Shown: in pieces, positions 8,868 to 17,751 of the stretch | Layout: the number at the start of each line of letters is the position of its first letter | How positions within the stretch are numbered: position 1 is the stretch's first letter | Assembly (NCBI GenBank): GCA_016125385.1 | Contig: WGLV01000022.1 | Span: 124,001 to 188,000, forward strand | Source: a bacterium | GTDB taxonomy: Bacteria > Hinthialibacterota > Hinthialibacteria > Hinthialibacterales > Hinthialibacteraceae | Length of the DNA: 64,000 bases | Direction of reading: 5' to 3' | Notes under the pieces: model-generated | The model's database searches: none | Told to the model about the DNA's origin: nothing | Seen by the model: only the letters and a program-made list of their open reading frames with translations | Position numbers and translations under genes: made by a program

Positions 8868-10667
8868 ATGCATCTGGGTAAGACCACAGCGAAACTGGTA
8901 GCGTGTCTGGCTGTGTTCGCCTGCTGCGTATCGTATACATACGCACAAGACGAATAACCAGCTGGACCCGAAGCGAGCATCTCGCTTCGCGGAGTGACTG
9001 AGCAAGACCTGACGGATGAAAACATCACGACAGGACGAGCGACGGGGCTGCCCGTGGTTGGCGTTGAAACCACGGTATATCTCGTCGGAGGGGGAAGCGT
9101 GGCGGAAGGCGCGACGATTGCGGCGTATGCCTGGACCATCACCGGTCCGGACTTCTCGGCGGAATCTTCGGATCAGAATCCGACCTTCAGCCCGCCCAAA
9201 GTAGGCGTCTACACGGTGAAATTGGTGATTACCGATTCCAACGGCGCCCAGAGTGAAGCGGCTGAAACCACCGTGACCGCCGCGAAATACATGGGCATCA
9301 GCAACTGCTCGGCGTGCCACAGCGGCGCTCTGCCCACCGTGGCCGACAAAGTAACCGGATGGAAAGAAACCGGCCACGCGACTTTCTTCAGTGAAGAGAT
9401 CGACAATGGCGGCAGCCACTATGGTGAAAACTGCATCCATTGTCACACGGTCGGCTATGACGAACTCGCTAACAATGGCGGATTCGACGACGTACAGGCC
9501 GAAGCGGGCTGGGTTTTCCCCGCCACCATCGAAGAAGGAAACTGGGAAACGCTGGAAACCGTGTATCCCAAACTGGCCAATCTCGCCAATATCCAGTGCG
9601 AGAGCTGCCACGGCCCGGGAAGCCAGCACAACGGCAATCCGGCCGGTATCGCGGTCAGTCTCGATGCCAATACATGCGGTTATTGCCATGACGCGATGAC
9701 CCACCACGTGAAGAACTACGAGTGGGACACCTCAATGCACGCCAATCCGACGGCGTATCCAACCGGCCCCGGTCGTGAGGGCTGTGTGGAATGTCACTCT
9801 GGTATTGGTTTCGTGCAGACCCATGACCCCGACTATGCGGATGAGGAAATCTCGACCGACGCGGCGCCCATCAGCTGTGCGGTTTGTCATGATCCTCACA
9901 ACGCCGACAATCCCCATCAGGTGCGAGCCATGGGCGATGTCGAATTGGGCAATGGCGTCGTGGTTTCGGCGGATGAAGCCGGTATGGGCGCGCTCTGCAT
10001 GAACTGCCACAAATCACGTCAGAACGCGAGCGAATACGCGGTGGAATATCACTCGCACTTCGGTCCCCATCACGGTCCCCAATCGGATCTGCTGAAAGGG
10101 ACGGGCGGTTACGAGTATGAAGGCGTTGTCTACGCTGCCTTCTCGCCTCACATGAAACTGACCGGCGATTCATGCGTTTCCTGCCATATGTCGGCGACTC
10201 CGGCGGATGCGCCTTCGCGTTCCGTTGGCGGTCACTCGTTCCGTATGAGCGCGGCGGCGGGCTTGCTTGAAAATGTGACGGAAGACGTGGAAAACACGGC
10301 GGTCTGCTCCGCGTGCCACGGCGACGTTCCTTCATTCAACTACCTCGCCAAGGGCGATTACGACGGCGACGGCGAGCAGGAAGGCATTCAGGATGAAATC
10401 CACGGTCTGCTGGCCCTGGTCGGCAAGCAACTGCCTCCCTACGGTGATGAAGCCTTCACGGTTACGGAAGAGTACAACACGGAAGAGTTGAAAGCGGCCT
10501 ACAATTGCACCTTCATCGAAGAAGACAAGAGCGGCGGCGTTCACAATCCGAAGTATTCCGTCCAGTTGCTTCAGAGTTCGTATCACGCGATGACGGGTCA
10601 GGACGTGCCCAACGCCGACATCATCATCACGTGGACCACGAACGTGTCCGATTGGAGTGAGATGTAA
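8868..10667 (+). CDS. Secreted multiheme c-type cytochrome with PKD-like domain, interrupted by an in-frame TAA
   Basis: The ATG at 8868, preceded by AGGGGG, encodes a signal peptide (MHLGKTTAKLVACLAVF through AQDE) and then meets TAA at 8955-8957. The same frame continues without another stop to 10667. After the stop come PAGPEASISLRG, a PKD-like beta domain (about residues 55-130, ending GVYTVKLVITDSNGAQ), then nine CxxCH haem sites: CSACH, CIHCH, CESCH, CGYCH, CVECH, CAVCH, CMNCH, CVSCH and CSACH. A c-type cytochrome must be exported, so a start at the downstream GTG (8994) without a signal peptide would give no functional product. The gene is therefore either a fresh nonsense mutant, a sequencing error, or read through. 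The likely role is periplasmic or outer-surface electron transfer. Terminator follows at 10743. Confidence 0.8.
8955..8957 (+). other. In-frame TAA stop inside the cytochrome gene
   Basis: Codons read GAA TAA CCA directly after the signal peptide, in the same frame as the nine-haem domain. UAA is not a known selenocysteine or pyrrolysine codon. A single base change from GAA, CAA or AAA would explain it. Confidence 0.8.
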
Positions 10668-10742
10668 GTAATTGCGCTTCGCGCATCAAGAGACGGTCGC
10701 CTTCCGGCGATCCGTTGGACAAACACTCTTGTTATGTCGTGG

Positions 10743-10773
10743 AAAGAGGAACCTCCGGGTTCCTCTTTTTTTT
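10743..10773 (+). terminator. Intrinsic terminator after the cytochrome gene
   Basis: AAAGAGGAACC (10743-10753), loop TCCG, GGTTCCTCTTT (10758-10768), with a run of eight T. It also faces the end of convergent comB. Confidence 0.92.
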
Positions 10774-10788
10774 CCCCCGATTCGCGGC

Positions 10789-11523
10789 TCAGATCGAGAC
10801 GCGGTTCCCCTTCATCTCGGGCGTAAGAACGCTGGTGTCCACCTTCACGCACTCGGGCAGGTCCTCTCCCAGGCCGATCTCATCCAGATAACGGCCGTGG
10901 ACGGAGGTATTCACCATGTTGAGAAGATTCCCCTGATACATGTGGTACAGATCGACGGCGGTGCGGGCGGCGTCGGTAACGTCGGTAAAAACGCCGGGCG
11001 GTTCGATCATATTGGCGATCACGCCGCCAAGACAAACCGCGTCTTCCAGACAGTACATCCCCTCACGGCCCGAAACGACGAATAAAATTTCGTCGGCTTC
11101 GCCCTGATATTGCTTGAGCCGGCTTGCCAGCGCGCTCATGTTGCTGAACGCGGCGATGAAAACCTTTTTGGCGTGGCGCGCGGCGGAGAGCGCGCGGGTT
11201 CCATTGGTAGTCAGCTGAATCAGCGTCTTGCCGTTCACGGCTTCGGCGGTGAATTCGCGCGGCGAGTTCCCCAAGTCATAGCCTTCCCGCTTCAGGCCGT
11301 CTTTTTCCCCACAGAGCAATACCGGCAGCCCCTGCTCGTTCAACAGGGTATACATGTCGCGGGCCGATTCCTCGCTCGGCTGCGGCATCACCGCCCGCGC
11401 CCCGTTTTGCAGCGCGCGAATCATGACGGTGGTGGCGCGTAATACGTCCGCGACGGCCACGATGCTGTTTTCCAACTTACGATTGGATAGTTCATGCCAG
11501 GTGAATAATAAGTCGAACTTCAC
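10789..11523 (-). CDS. comB: 2-phosphosulfolactate phosphatase (ComB family)
   Basis: A 244-residue phosphatase that, in characterised members, hydrolyses 2-phosphosulfolactate to sulfolactate in coenzyme M or sulfolactate synthesis. Family signatures seen: VVAVADVLRATTVM-like motif near the N-terminus (VAVADVLRATTVMIRAL), LLCGEKDGLKREGYDLGNSPREF and LIQLTTNGTRAL. The start is taken as GTG 11523 (reading MKFDLLFTW), which has AAGGAGA 8-9 bases upstream; longer frames lack a site. No other coenzyme M gene is in the window, so the role here may be sulfolactate or an unrelated phosphoester. Confidence 0.88.
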   Translation of the reverse strand: MKFDLLFTWHELSNRKLENSIVAVADVLRATTVMIRALQNGARAVMPQPSEESARDMYTLLNEQGLPVLLCGEKDGLKREGYDLGNSPREFTAEAVNGKTLIQLTTNGTRALSAARHAKKVFIAAFSNMSALASRLKQYQGEADEILFVVSGREGMYCLEDAVCLGGVIANMIEPPGVFTDVTDAARTAVDLYHMYQGNLLNMVNTSVHGRYLDEIGLGEDLPECVKVDTSVLTPEMKGNRVSI

Positions 11524-11584
11524 GAGTGCGTCTCCTTCACTTGTGCGATTCCGCGCACGCGGTATACCCTCAAACAATTGAAAA

Positions 11585-11655
11585 GCGGTTGTCAATAATA
11601 GGTTCGTTTTGAACCTGGGTACAACCCGCGAAAATCATAAGGATATCTGGTTATC
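11585..11655 (+). repeat. Dispersed palindromic element, copy 2 (degenerate right half)
   Basis: GCGGTTGTCA at 11585, then GGTTCGT, GAACCTGGGTACAA and CGAAAATCATAAGGA align in order and spacing with the copy at 26581. The right arm of the central stem has decayed. It lies between divergent comB and the sbcC-like gene. Confidence 0.6.
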
Positions 11656-11715
11656 TCCTTCACCGATCCGGTCTGAATTCCGGAGGTGGATAAATTCACG
11701 GATGGACGCGTTGCG

Positions 11716-14700
11716 ATGATTCCGATCGAGCTGCGGTTGAGAAACTTTTTGTCGTATGGTGATGACGTCGATCCGCTCGACTTCACCACCTTCCGCATGG
11801 CGTGCCTGACCGGCAAAAACGGGCATGGCAAATCCGCGCTGCTCGACGCTGTGACCTGGGCGGTGTGGGGCGAGGCCCGCAAGGCGAGTTACAGCCGAAC
11901 GCCCGACGCCGATCTGATCCGTCTCAACGCCGAAGACATGTCGGTCGAATTCACCTTCATCCTCAATGACCGCGAATATCAGGTTCAGCGCGAATTCGCC
12001 CGCAAACAGCGCTCCAGCCGCCTGGAGTTCCGCGGCCGCGAGCGGGGCGAAAGCGCGTTCCGGGTACTGACCGGCGCCAACAAACGCGAAACCCAGCAGC
12101 GCATCATTGAAACGATCGGCCTCGATTACAAAACCTTCGTCAATTCGTCTTTTCTCCAACAGGGCCGCGCTGACGCCTTCACCCGCCAGTCGCCGCGCGA
12201 CCGCAAGGAGATCCTGGGAACCATTCTCGGACTTGGGTATTACGATCGCCTGCTCGAAGAAACCAAATTGCGCCTCAGCGAAAGCAAATCCTCCAGCCGC
12301 TCGTATGAGGAAACGTTGCAGGCCCTCGACGAAGAGCTGAAAGAAGAAGACGAAGCCCGCGCCCGGTTGGACGAGTTGAATAAAACCATTGCTGAACTTG
12401 GCGAACGCCTGTCGGGCTTGCGAAAGCAGGAACAGGAGCGCCGTGAACGAATCACGTCTCTTGAATTTCAGCGTAAACGCATGGATCAGATCGCTCAGGA
12501 AGAAGCCGCCGCACTGCGCCGCAAAGACGGCCTCGCCCAGCGCCTGAACGATCTCAAGACCGAGCGTGAATCGCTGGCCGCGCTGTTGTCTCGTGAGAAT
12601 GAAATCGCCTCCGCCAAACAGCGTCACGATGACATCGGCGTTGAACTGCGCCGCCTGCTGGATGTGGATGCCGAGGCCCAGTCGCTTCAGACTGAGTGCC
12701 AGCGCTTGCAGGGATCGATCGACGCGGAGCGCGCGCGCCTGCGCGAAGACGCGGCGTCAAAATCCAGTACCCTTCAACAAATCGAATCCGCGTTGAAAGA
12801 AGGCGAATCATTGCTCGCTCGCCGTGATTCGATTGAAGCCGAATACAAGCGGTTTCAGGCTGACCGCGAGATGGAGCGGGAGCTGGAAGCCGTCCATCGC
12901 GACGTCCAGTCGCTTGAACAACAAAAGCGCGAACTGGAAACGAAGATCGAAAACGAAAAACAGACATTGCTCAATCAGGCCGCCGAATTGCGCGGACGCT
13001 GTCAGGACCTCCCCGCGTTGCGGGATGAAGTCGAACGTCTTAAGCGGGATTCCGCCAGCCAACCTGAGTTGACTCGGGAGGTGGAGGCGCTTTGTGAAAA
13101 AGCGAAATCCATCGAAGAACAAGGCGTGAGCCTGAACACCGCGCTTGATTCCGCCGCGAATGAAATGAAACGATTGAAAGACGCGCTCAATGAGGCGCAT
13201 GAAAAAACGGCGCTTGCCCGGCGCGGTGAAGCCACCTACTGTCCGTTGTGCCGCCAGCCACTGGCTCCCGATGCCCGCCATGAACTGGAACAGCATCTGC
13301 GCGCTGAAATTCAATCCTGTGAAGAACGCATCGCCCGGCTGACGGAACAGATAAAAGAAGACGAGCGCCGCCGCGATGAACTGCGCGGCGTTTATAAACA
13401 GGCGCGCGAAGAAACAGCCGGCGCCGAGCAACGCCTCGCCCAAGTCGCCTCGCGGGTTGAAGCCCTTCCCGCGCGTGAGAAAGAACTCGCCGCGCGGGAA
13501 GAATTGCTTCAACGGGGAGAGGCGCTCGCTCGCCAGGTCGAGACAGGAGCCTTCGCACAGACGTTGCGTGAGTCGTTGAAAGATACCGAGTCGCGCATCG
13601 CCGCGCTGCAATACGACCCTGCTTCACATTCTGAGCTGCGCGAACGCCTGCGTGAGAGCGGCGAGTGCGTGGCGGCGTGGAACCGCCTGCGTGAAGAGTT
13701 GCCCCTGCGCGAACGGCGCGCGGCCGAGGCCAAGCGCTTGCGAACCGAACTCGCCGCGCTGAACGCAACGCTCGCCAGTGACGCCTTCGCTGAAGACGCG
13801 CGCAAGGCGCTCGACAAGGCGCGTGAAGCGCTGGCCCCGCTCACTGCCGCGCTGGCGTTCCGTAAACCGCTACAGGACGAGCAGTACAACTTGCGTAATG
13901 CGGTCGACGACTGGAACCGCCTGGGTTACGCTCGCGAACGCCTCCCCGCGATTGAAAAAGACGAGCGATCCGCGCGGGATGAATCAACCGAACTCAACGC
14001 GCGCTTCACCGCCTGGGTTGAAGAGAAAAAAGCCATCGAACCGGCCCTCAAGACCTTGCTGAATGAAGAATCCGCGCTGGCCCATATCCGTCAGGTGATC
14101 TCCGAACGTGACGTGGAATACGCCGAGGTCCAGCGCGCGCTGGGCGCCGCGCAGGAACGTCTGGATCGGCTGAGCCGCCGCCGGGAAGAGCGCAAAGCGT
14201 TGCGTGAAAAACTCGCGGACTCTCAACGCGACCGCAAATTGTATGAAATCCTTCGAGGCGCGTTCAGCCGCGATGGCATCCCCGCGATGATCGTCGATCA
14301 GTCTCTCCCCGAACTGGAGAACGACGCCAATCGCCTGCTCCATCGCCTGACCAATGGTATCTGCTCGGTCGCTCTTGAATCGCAGCGCGAAAAAAAATCG
14401 GGCGGATCCACCGAAACGCTCGATATCCGCATCTCCGACGACGCGGGAACGCGCGATTACGAAATGTACAGCGGCGGTGAAGCGTTCCGCACCGACCTCG
14501 CGTTACGCATCGCGCTGTCTCAGCTGCTTTGCCGCCGCGCGGGCAGCCGCTTGCAGTTGCTGGTGATCGACGAAGGCTTCGGGACGCAGGACGCCGAGGG
14601 GCTTCTCAACATCATTGAGGCCATCGGCGATATTCAGGATGAATTTGAAAAAATCATTGTCGTGACCCATCTGGAAGAACTGAAAGAACGATTCATGGTG

Positions 14701-14760
14701 CGGATTGACGTTAACAAGGAACCCGGCGCCGGTTCACGCTTTCAGGTAGTGCATACCTGA
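11716..14760 (+). CDS. sbcC: SbcC/Rad50-like ATPase (exonuclease subunit)
   Basis: A 1014-residue SMC-like ATPase that, with SbcD/Mre11, opens and trims hairpin or blocked DNA ends. Walker A is GKNGHGKSALLDAVTWAVWGEA near residue 32; the Q-loop region is SSFLQQGRADAFT. Two long coiled-coil arms flank a zinc-hook CPLC at about residues 509-512. The C-terminal lobe has the ABC signature YSGGEAFRTDLALRIALS and Walker B LLVIDEGFGTQD, ending in an H-loop-like VTHLEEL. ATG 11716 (MIPIELRLRNFLSY) fits the family N-terminus; an upstream GTG at 11686 is less likely. No sbcD lies next to it, which is unusual because the two are commonly adjacent. Confidence 0.9.
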   Translation: MIPIELRLRNFLSYGDDVDPLDFTTFRMACLTGKNGHGKSALLDAVTWAVWGEARKASYSRTPDADLIRLNAEDMSVEFTFILNDREYQVQREFARKQRSSRLEFRGRERGESAFRVLTGANKRETQQRIIETIGLDYKTFVNSSFLQQGRADAFTRQSPRDRKEILGTILGLGYYDRLLEETKLRLSESKSSSRSYEETLQALDEELKEEDEARARLDELNKTIAELGERLSGLRKQEQERRERITSLEFQRKRMDQIAQEEAAALRRKDGLAQRLNDLKTERESLAALLSRENEIASAKQRHDDIGVELRRLLDVDAEAQSLQTECQRLQGSIDAERARLREDAASKSSTLQQIESALKEGESLLARRDSIEAEYKRFQADREMERELEAVHRDVQSLEQQKRELETKIENEKQTLLNQAAELRGRCQDLPALRDEVERLKRDSASQPELTREVEALCEKAKSIEEQGVSLNTALDSAANEMKRLKDALNEAHEKTALARRGEATYCPLCRQPLAPDARHELEQHLRAEIQSCEERIARLTEQIKEDERRRDELRGVYKQAREETAGAEQRLAQVASRVEALPAREKELAAREELLQRGEALARQVETGAFAQTLRESLKDTESRIAALQYDPASHSELRERLRESGECVAAWNRLREELPLRERRAAEAKRLRTELAALNATLASDAFAEDARKALDKAREALAPLTAALAFRKPLQDEQYNLRNAVDDWNRLGYARERLPAIEKDERSARDESTELNARFTAWVEEKKAIEPALKTLLNEESALAHIRQVISERDVEYAEVQRALGAAQERLDRLSRRREERKALREKLADSQRDRKLYEILRGAFSRDGIPAMIVDQSLPELENDANRLLHRLTNGICSVALESQREKKSGGSTETLDIRISDDAGTRDYEMYSGGEAFRTDLALRIALSQLLCRRAGSRLQLLVIDEGFGTQDAEGLLNIIEAIGDIQDEFEKIIVVTHLEELKERFMVRIDVNKEPGAGSRFQVVHT

Positions 14761-14853
14761 ATCGAAAAATAGGATTTGTTTGTTGCACTGGGTTGAGCGA
14801 AAGTGGATCATAGGGTGAAACAAGGAGTCGGATTTCACGGCGGGGAGGCTGAT

Positions 14854-16329
14854 ATGAGTGAGCGGTTATCACGGAGAAGTTTCATGGCGGGGAGCGCGGC
14901 AGCGCTTGCCAGCGCTGCGATGCAGAGTGCGTCCGGTTCTACCGGCGACCCCGCGCCGCCCAACGTCCTGCTCATCTTTCCCGATCAGTTGCGCGCGCAG
15001 GCTCTGGGCTGCATGGGCAACCCCGACGTCAAAACGCCGCATATCGACCGCCTTGCCTCGGAAGGCGTTCTTTTCCGTCAGACCTTCGCCAACACGCCGG
15101 TCTGCTGTCCGGGGCGCGCCTGCATGATGACCGGGCGTTACGCCAGTTCGCATGGCCTGATCGCCAACGATCTGCGCCTGCGTGAGTCTGAAACCACGAT
15201 GGCCGAACTGTTCGCCGGGCATGGGTACGCAACCGGTTTCATCGGCAAGTGGCATCTCGACGGCGGCCCGCGTGAACCGGGCTTCGTCCCCCCCGGTCCC
15301 AGGCGGCAGGGCTTCCAGTTCTGGGCGGCGCATGAATGCAGCCATGCTCATTTTAAAAACCATTACTTCCGTGACGACGATACCCCGATTCCCATCGAGG
15401 GCTTTGAGCCGAAAACATGGACCGATCTCGCCATCGAATTTATCGAGACCAATCGCCAACGCCCGTTTTTTCTCACCTTAACGATGGGGCCTCCTCACGA
15501 TCCATACGGCGCGCCGAAAGAGTATGAAGCCCTTTACGATCCCGCGCCGCTGACGCTTCGCCCCAACTGGCGCGAGGGCGTGAACGGTGGTTCGCGTCAG
15601 AATCTGGCGAAATATTACGCCGCGATCACCGCCATCGACGATCAGATCGGCCGCCTGATGGATCGGCTGAAATTGCTCGGGCTGGATGAAAACACGATTA
15701 TTCTCTTTACCTCCGATCACGGCGACATGCTTGGTTCACACGGCATGCGGCTCAAACGAAAACCATTCGAGGAATCGATCCGGATTCCCGGCATTATGCG
15801 CCATCCCGCGTCCATCGACTCCAACCGCGCGACGGATGCGCTGTTTTCCCATGTCGACTTCGCCCCCACGCTGCTTTCAATGTGTGGTTTGCAACCGCCC
15901 GCCTCCATGCAGGGGAGCGATCTCTCCTCCGCCGTGCGGAATGATTCCGCAATAAGTCCCGATTCCGTCTTCTTTCAGATTTTCGGCCCCTACGACCCCG
16001 GTCAAGTTGAAAACGGCTGGCGCGGCGTCCGTACCGATCAGTATATGTATGCTCGTTTTGAAGACCGGCCCTGGCTTCTTTTTGATCTGGACGCTGATCC
16101 TTACGAAATGAATAATCTGGTCGAGAATGCCCAACATAAACAGATTGTTGATGATATGGATCGCCGCTTGCAAGATTGGATGAAGCGCACCGGCGATTCG
16201 TGGACCAACGATTGGAAAGTCCGGGTCGAGCAGGGCGGGGCGCTGTACAAACACAAAACTTTTTATACGGTGGATGAGTACATCCAGTGGGCGAAAGAAA
16301 ACCCCGATCTCGCCCCGGTCAAACCTTGA
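14854..16329 (+). CDS. Tat-exported sulfatase
   Basis: A 491-residue sulfatase of the alkaline-phosphatase superfamily. The N-terminus SERLSRRSFMAGSAAALASAA is a twin-arginine signal. Then PNVLLIFPDQLRAQALG gives the first metal-binding aspartate, and CCPGRACMMTGRY contains the formylglycine site; the usual CxPSR/CxPAR is here CCPGR. The second metal site is FTSDHGDMLGSHG, and LTMGPPHDPY is also conserved. It most resembles choline-sulfatase or polysaccharide-sulfatase types, and probably removes sulfate esters from extracellular glycans. ATG 14854 is chosen because GGGGAGG lies 6-7 bases upstream. No maturation enzyme for formylglycine is in the window. Confidence 0.92.
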   Translation: MSERLSRRSFMAGSAAALASAAMQSASGSTGDPAPPNVLLIFPDQLRAQALGCMGNPDVKTPHIDRLASEGVLFRQTFANTPVCCPGRACMMTGRYASSHGLIANDLRLRESETTMAELFAGHGYATGFIGKWHLDGGPREPGFVPPGPRRQGFQFWAAHECSHAHFKNHYFRDDDTPIPIEGFEPKTWTDLAIEFIETNRQRPFFLTLTMGPPHDPYGAPKEYEALYDPAPLTLRPNWREGVNGGSRQNLAKYYAAITAIDDQIGRLMDRLKLLGLDENTIILFTSDHGDMLGSHGMRLKRKPFEESIRIPGIMRHPASIDSNRATDALFSHVDFAPTLLSMCGLQPPASMQGSDLSSAVRNDSAISPDSVFFQIFGPYDPGQVENGWRGVRTDQYMYARFEDRPWLLFDLDADPYEMNNLVENAQHKQIVDDMDRRLQDWMKRTGDSWTNDWKVRVEQGGALYKHKTFYTVDEYIQWAKENPDLAPVKP

Positions 16330-16350
16330 GGAGGGATTGAAGTTTTAACA

Positions 16351-16408
16351 CAGATTTCATGTTTGCAAAACGGATTTTACGGTATAGTATTACATCAAAT
16401 GAAATCTG
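16351..16408. repeat. 10-bp perfect inverted repeat with 38-base loop
   Basis: CAGATTTCAT (16351-16360) and ATGAAATCTG (16399-16408) flank a TATAGT box at 16383-16388, upstream of the PhoH gene. It could be an operator or a leader stem; no T-run follows. Confidence 0.4.
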
Positions 16409-16556
16409 AGGGACGCCTTGTTGCCGTATCTACTGTCTGCGTCTGATTCATTGCGGTTGAGTGGATATTTCCCGCCCCGAAACGCGGTACGGATTGATCC
16501 GTCTTTTTCTTTCCCCTTTGAAATAATCTATTCCACCAGGCTGAATGGAGGATTCC

Positions 16557-17744
16557 ATGCGGAAGAATTATGTAATCGATACAAGCGTCTTGCTCGACAA
16601 TCCCAGTTGCATCCAGATATTGCGGAATGGCGCTGAAAATGAAATCTTCCTGCCGCATACCGTCATCCACGAACTGGACGGCCTGAAAAACGACAAACGC
16701 CTCGCCCCCATCGTCTCGCGCGTCGTGGATGAAATCGAATCGCACGACTACGTCAAACTGATCGGCGCCAACGGCAAGAAAAATCCATCTCACGGCGATC
16801 AGGAAATCCTGAATGAAGTCAGGGACGCCGGCATTCAGGAACCCATCATCGTAACCAATGACAAACTCTTCCGCGTCCTCTGCCGGTACCACAACATCAA
16901 AAGCGAACCCTTCGAACAATCGATTCCGTACCAGTCCGAATCGCAGATTTACACTGGCTTCACTCAGGAAGACGACGCCTTCATCCCTAACTCCTTCACC
17001 TGGATCGAAGGCAAGCCGGTGATGAACATCACGCCGCATGAAAAACGCCTCATCGACTACGAACACAAGGTCTGGAACGTCAAACCGCTCAACGTCTATC
17101 AGAATCTCGCGTTTGAGCTGATGCTGGCCGAACACATCAACCTCGTCACCATTCAGTCGAAAGCGGGTTTCGGCAAAACCTACCTGGCTCTCGCCACCGC
17201 CATGCAGCAGGTGATTCAGGAAAAGAAATTTCAGAAGATTTTTCTGGTCAAGCCAACCATCGAAGTGGGTGACAGCCTTGGCTTTCTGCCCGGCGACGTT
17301 GACGACAAGGTCGAGCCCTACGTGCGTTACCTGCGCGGCCTGATCTATAAACTCCACATGCTGCGCGGCAGCAAGTGCAGCCGCATCTTCACCGAAGACT
17401 CGACCCCCCAGAAACTCAAACTCAACGCCGACCTGTTTGAAATTCTGCCCATCGCCTACATTCGCGGCATGAACATCGAAAACGCCATCATCATCATCGA
17501 CGAAACCCAGAACCTCTCTCGCGTCGAGGCGCGCAGCCTGCTCACCCGCATGAGCCACGGAACCAAGTGCATCTGCCTGGGCGACGTCGAACAGATCGAC
17601 AACCGCTACCTGAGCAAGTTCAACAACGGCCTGAACTGGATCGTCAAAACCTGTCTCGGCGAGCCCGGGTACGGACACATCGTGCTCAAGGGCGACCGCA
17701 GCCGCGGACCGATCTGCGACATGGTCCTGCGCAACAACCTCTAA
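16557..17744 (+). CDS. PIN domain-PhoH ATPase (PhoH2/YlaK type)
   Basis: A 395-residue fusion of an N-terminal PIN nuclease domain (about 1-130) to a PhoH helicase-like ATPase (about 175-395). In studied PhoH2 proteins this combination unwinds and cleaves RNA. PIN acidic residues are seen in YVIDTSVLLDN, HELDGL and VTNDKLFRVL. Walker A is SKAGFGKTYLALA and Walker B is IIIIDETQN, followed by CICLGDVEQIDN. ATG 16557 is preferred over 16545 because GGAGGATTCC precedes it directly. No antitoxin (PhoAT) gene is adjacent, so it is the stand-alone form. Confidence 0.92.
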   Translation: MRKNYVIDTSVLLDNPSCIQILRNGAENEIFLPHTVIHELDGLKNDKRLAPIVSRVVDEIESHDYVKLIGANGKKNPSHGDQEILNEVRDAGIQEPIIVTNDKLFRVLCRYHNIKSEPFEQSIPYQSESQIYTGFTQEDDAFIPNSFTWIEGKPVMNITPHEKRLIDYEHKVWNVKPLNVYQNLAFELMLAEHINLVTIQSKAGFGKTYLALATAMQQVIQEKKFQKIFLVKPTIEVGDSLGFLPGDVDDKVEPYVRYLRGLIYKLHMLRGSKCSRIFTEDSTPQKLKLNADLFEILPIAYIRGMNIENAIIIIDETQNLSRVEARSLLTRMSHGTKCICLGDVEQIDNRYLSKFNNGLNWIVKTCLGEPGYGHIVLKGDRSRGPICDMVLRNNL

Positions 17745-17751
17745 ACGCCGT

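Noticed and set aside
8994-8996. GTG as the true start of the cytochrome
   Set aside because: It would remove the signal peptide that a c-type cytochrome needs, and a complete signal peptide lies in the same frame upstream.
11635-12627. 330-residue open frame antisense to the sbcC-like gene
   Set aside because: Low-complexity, repetitive F/A/L composition complementary to coiled-coil codons; no start signal.
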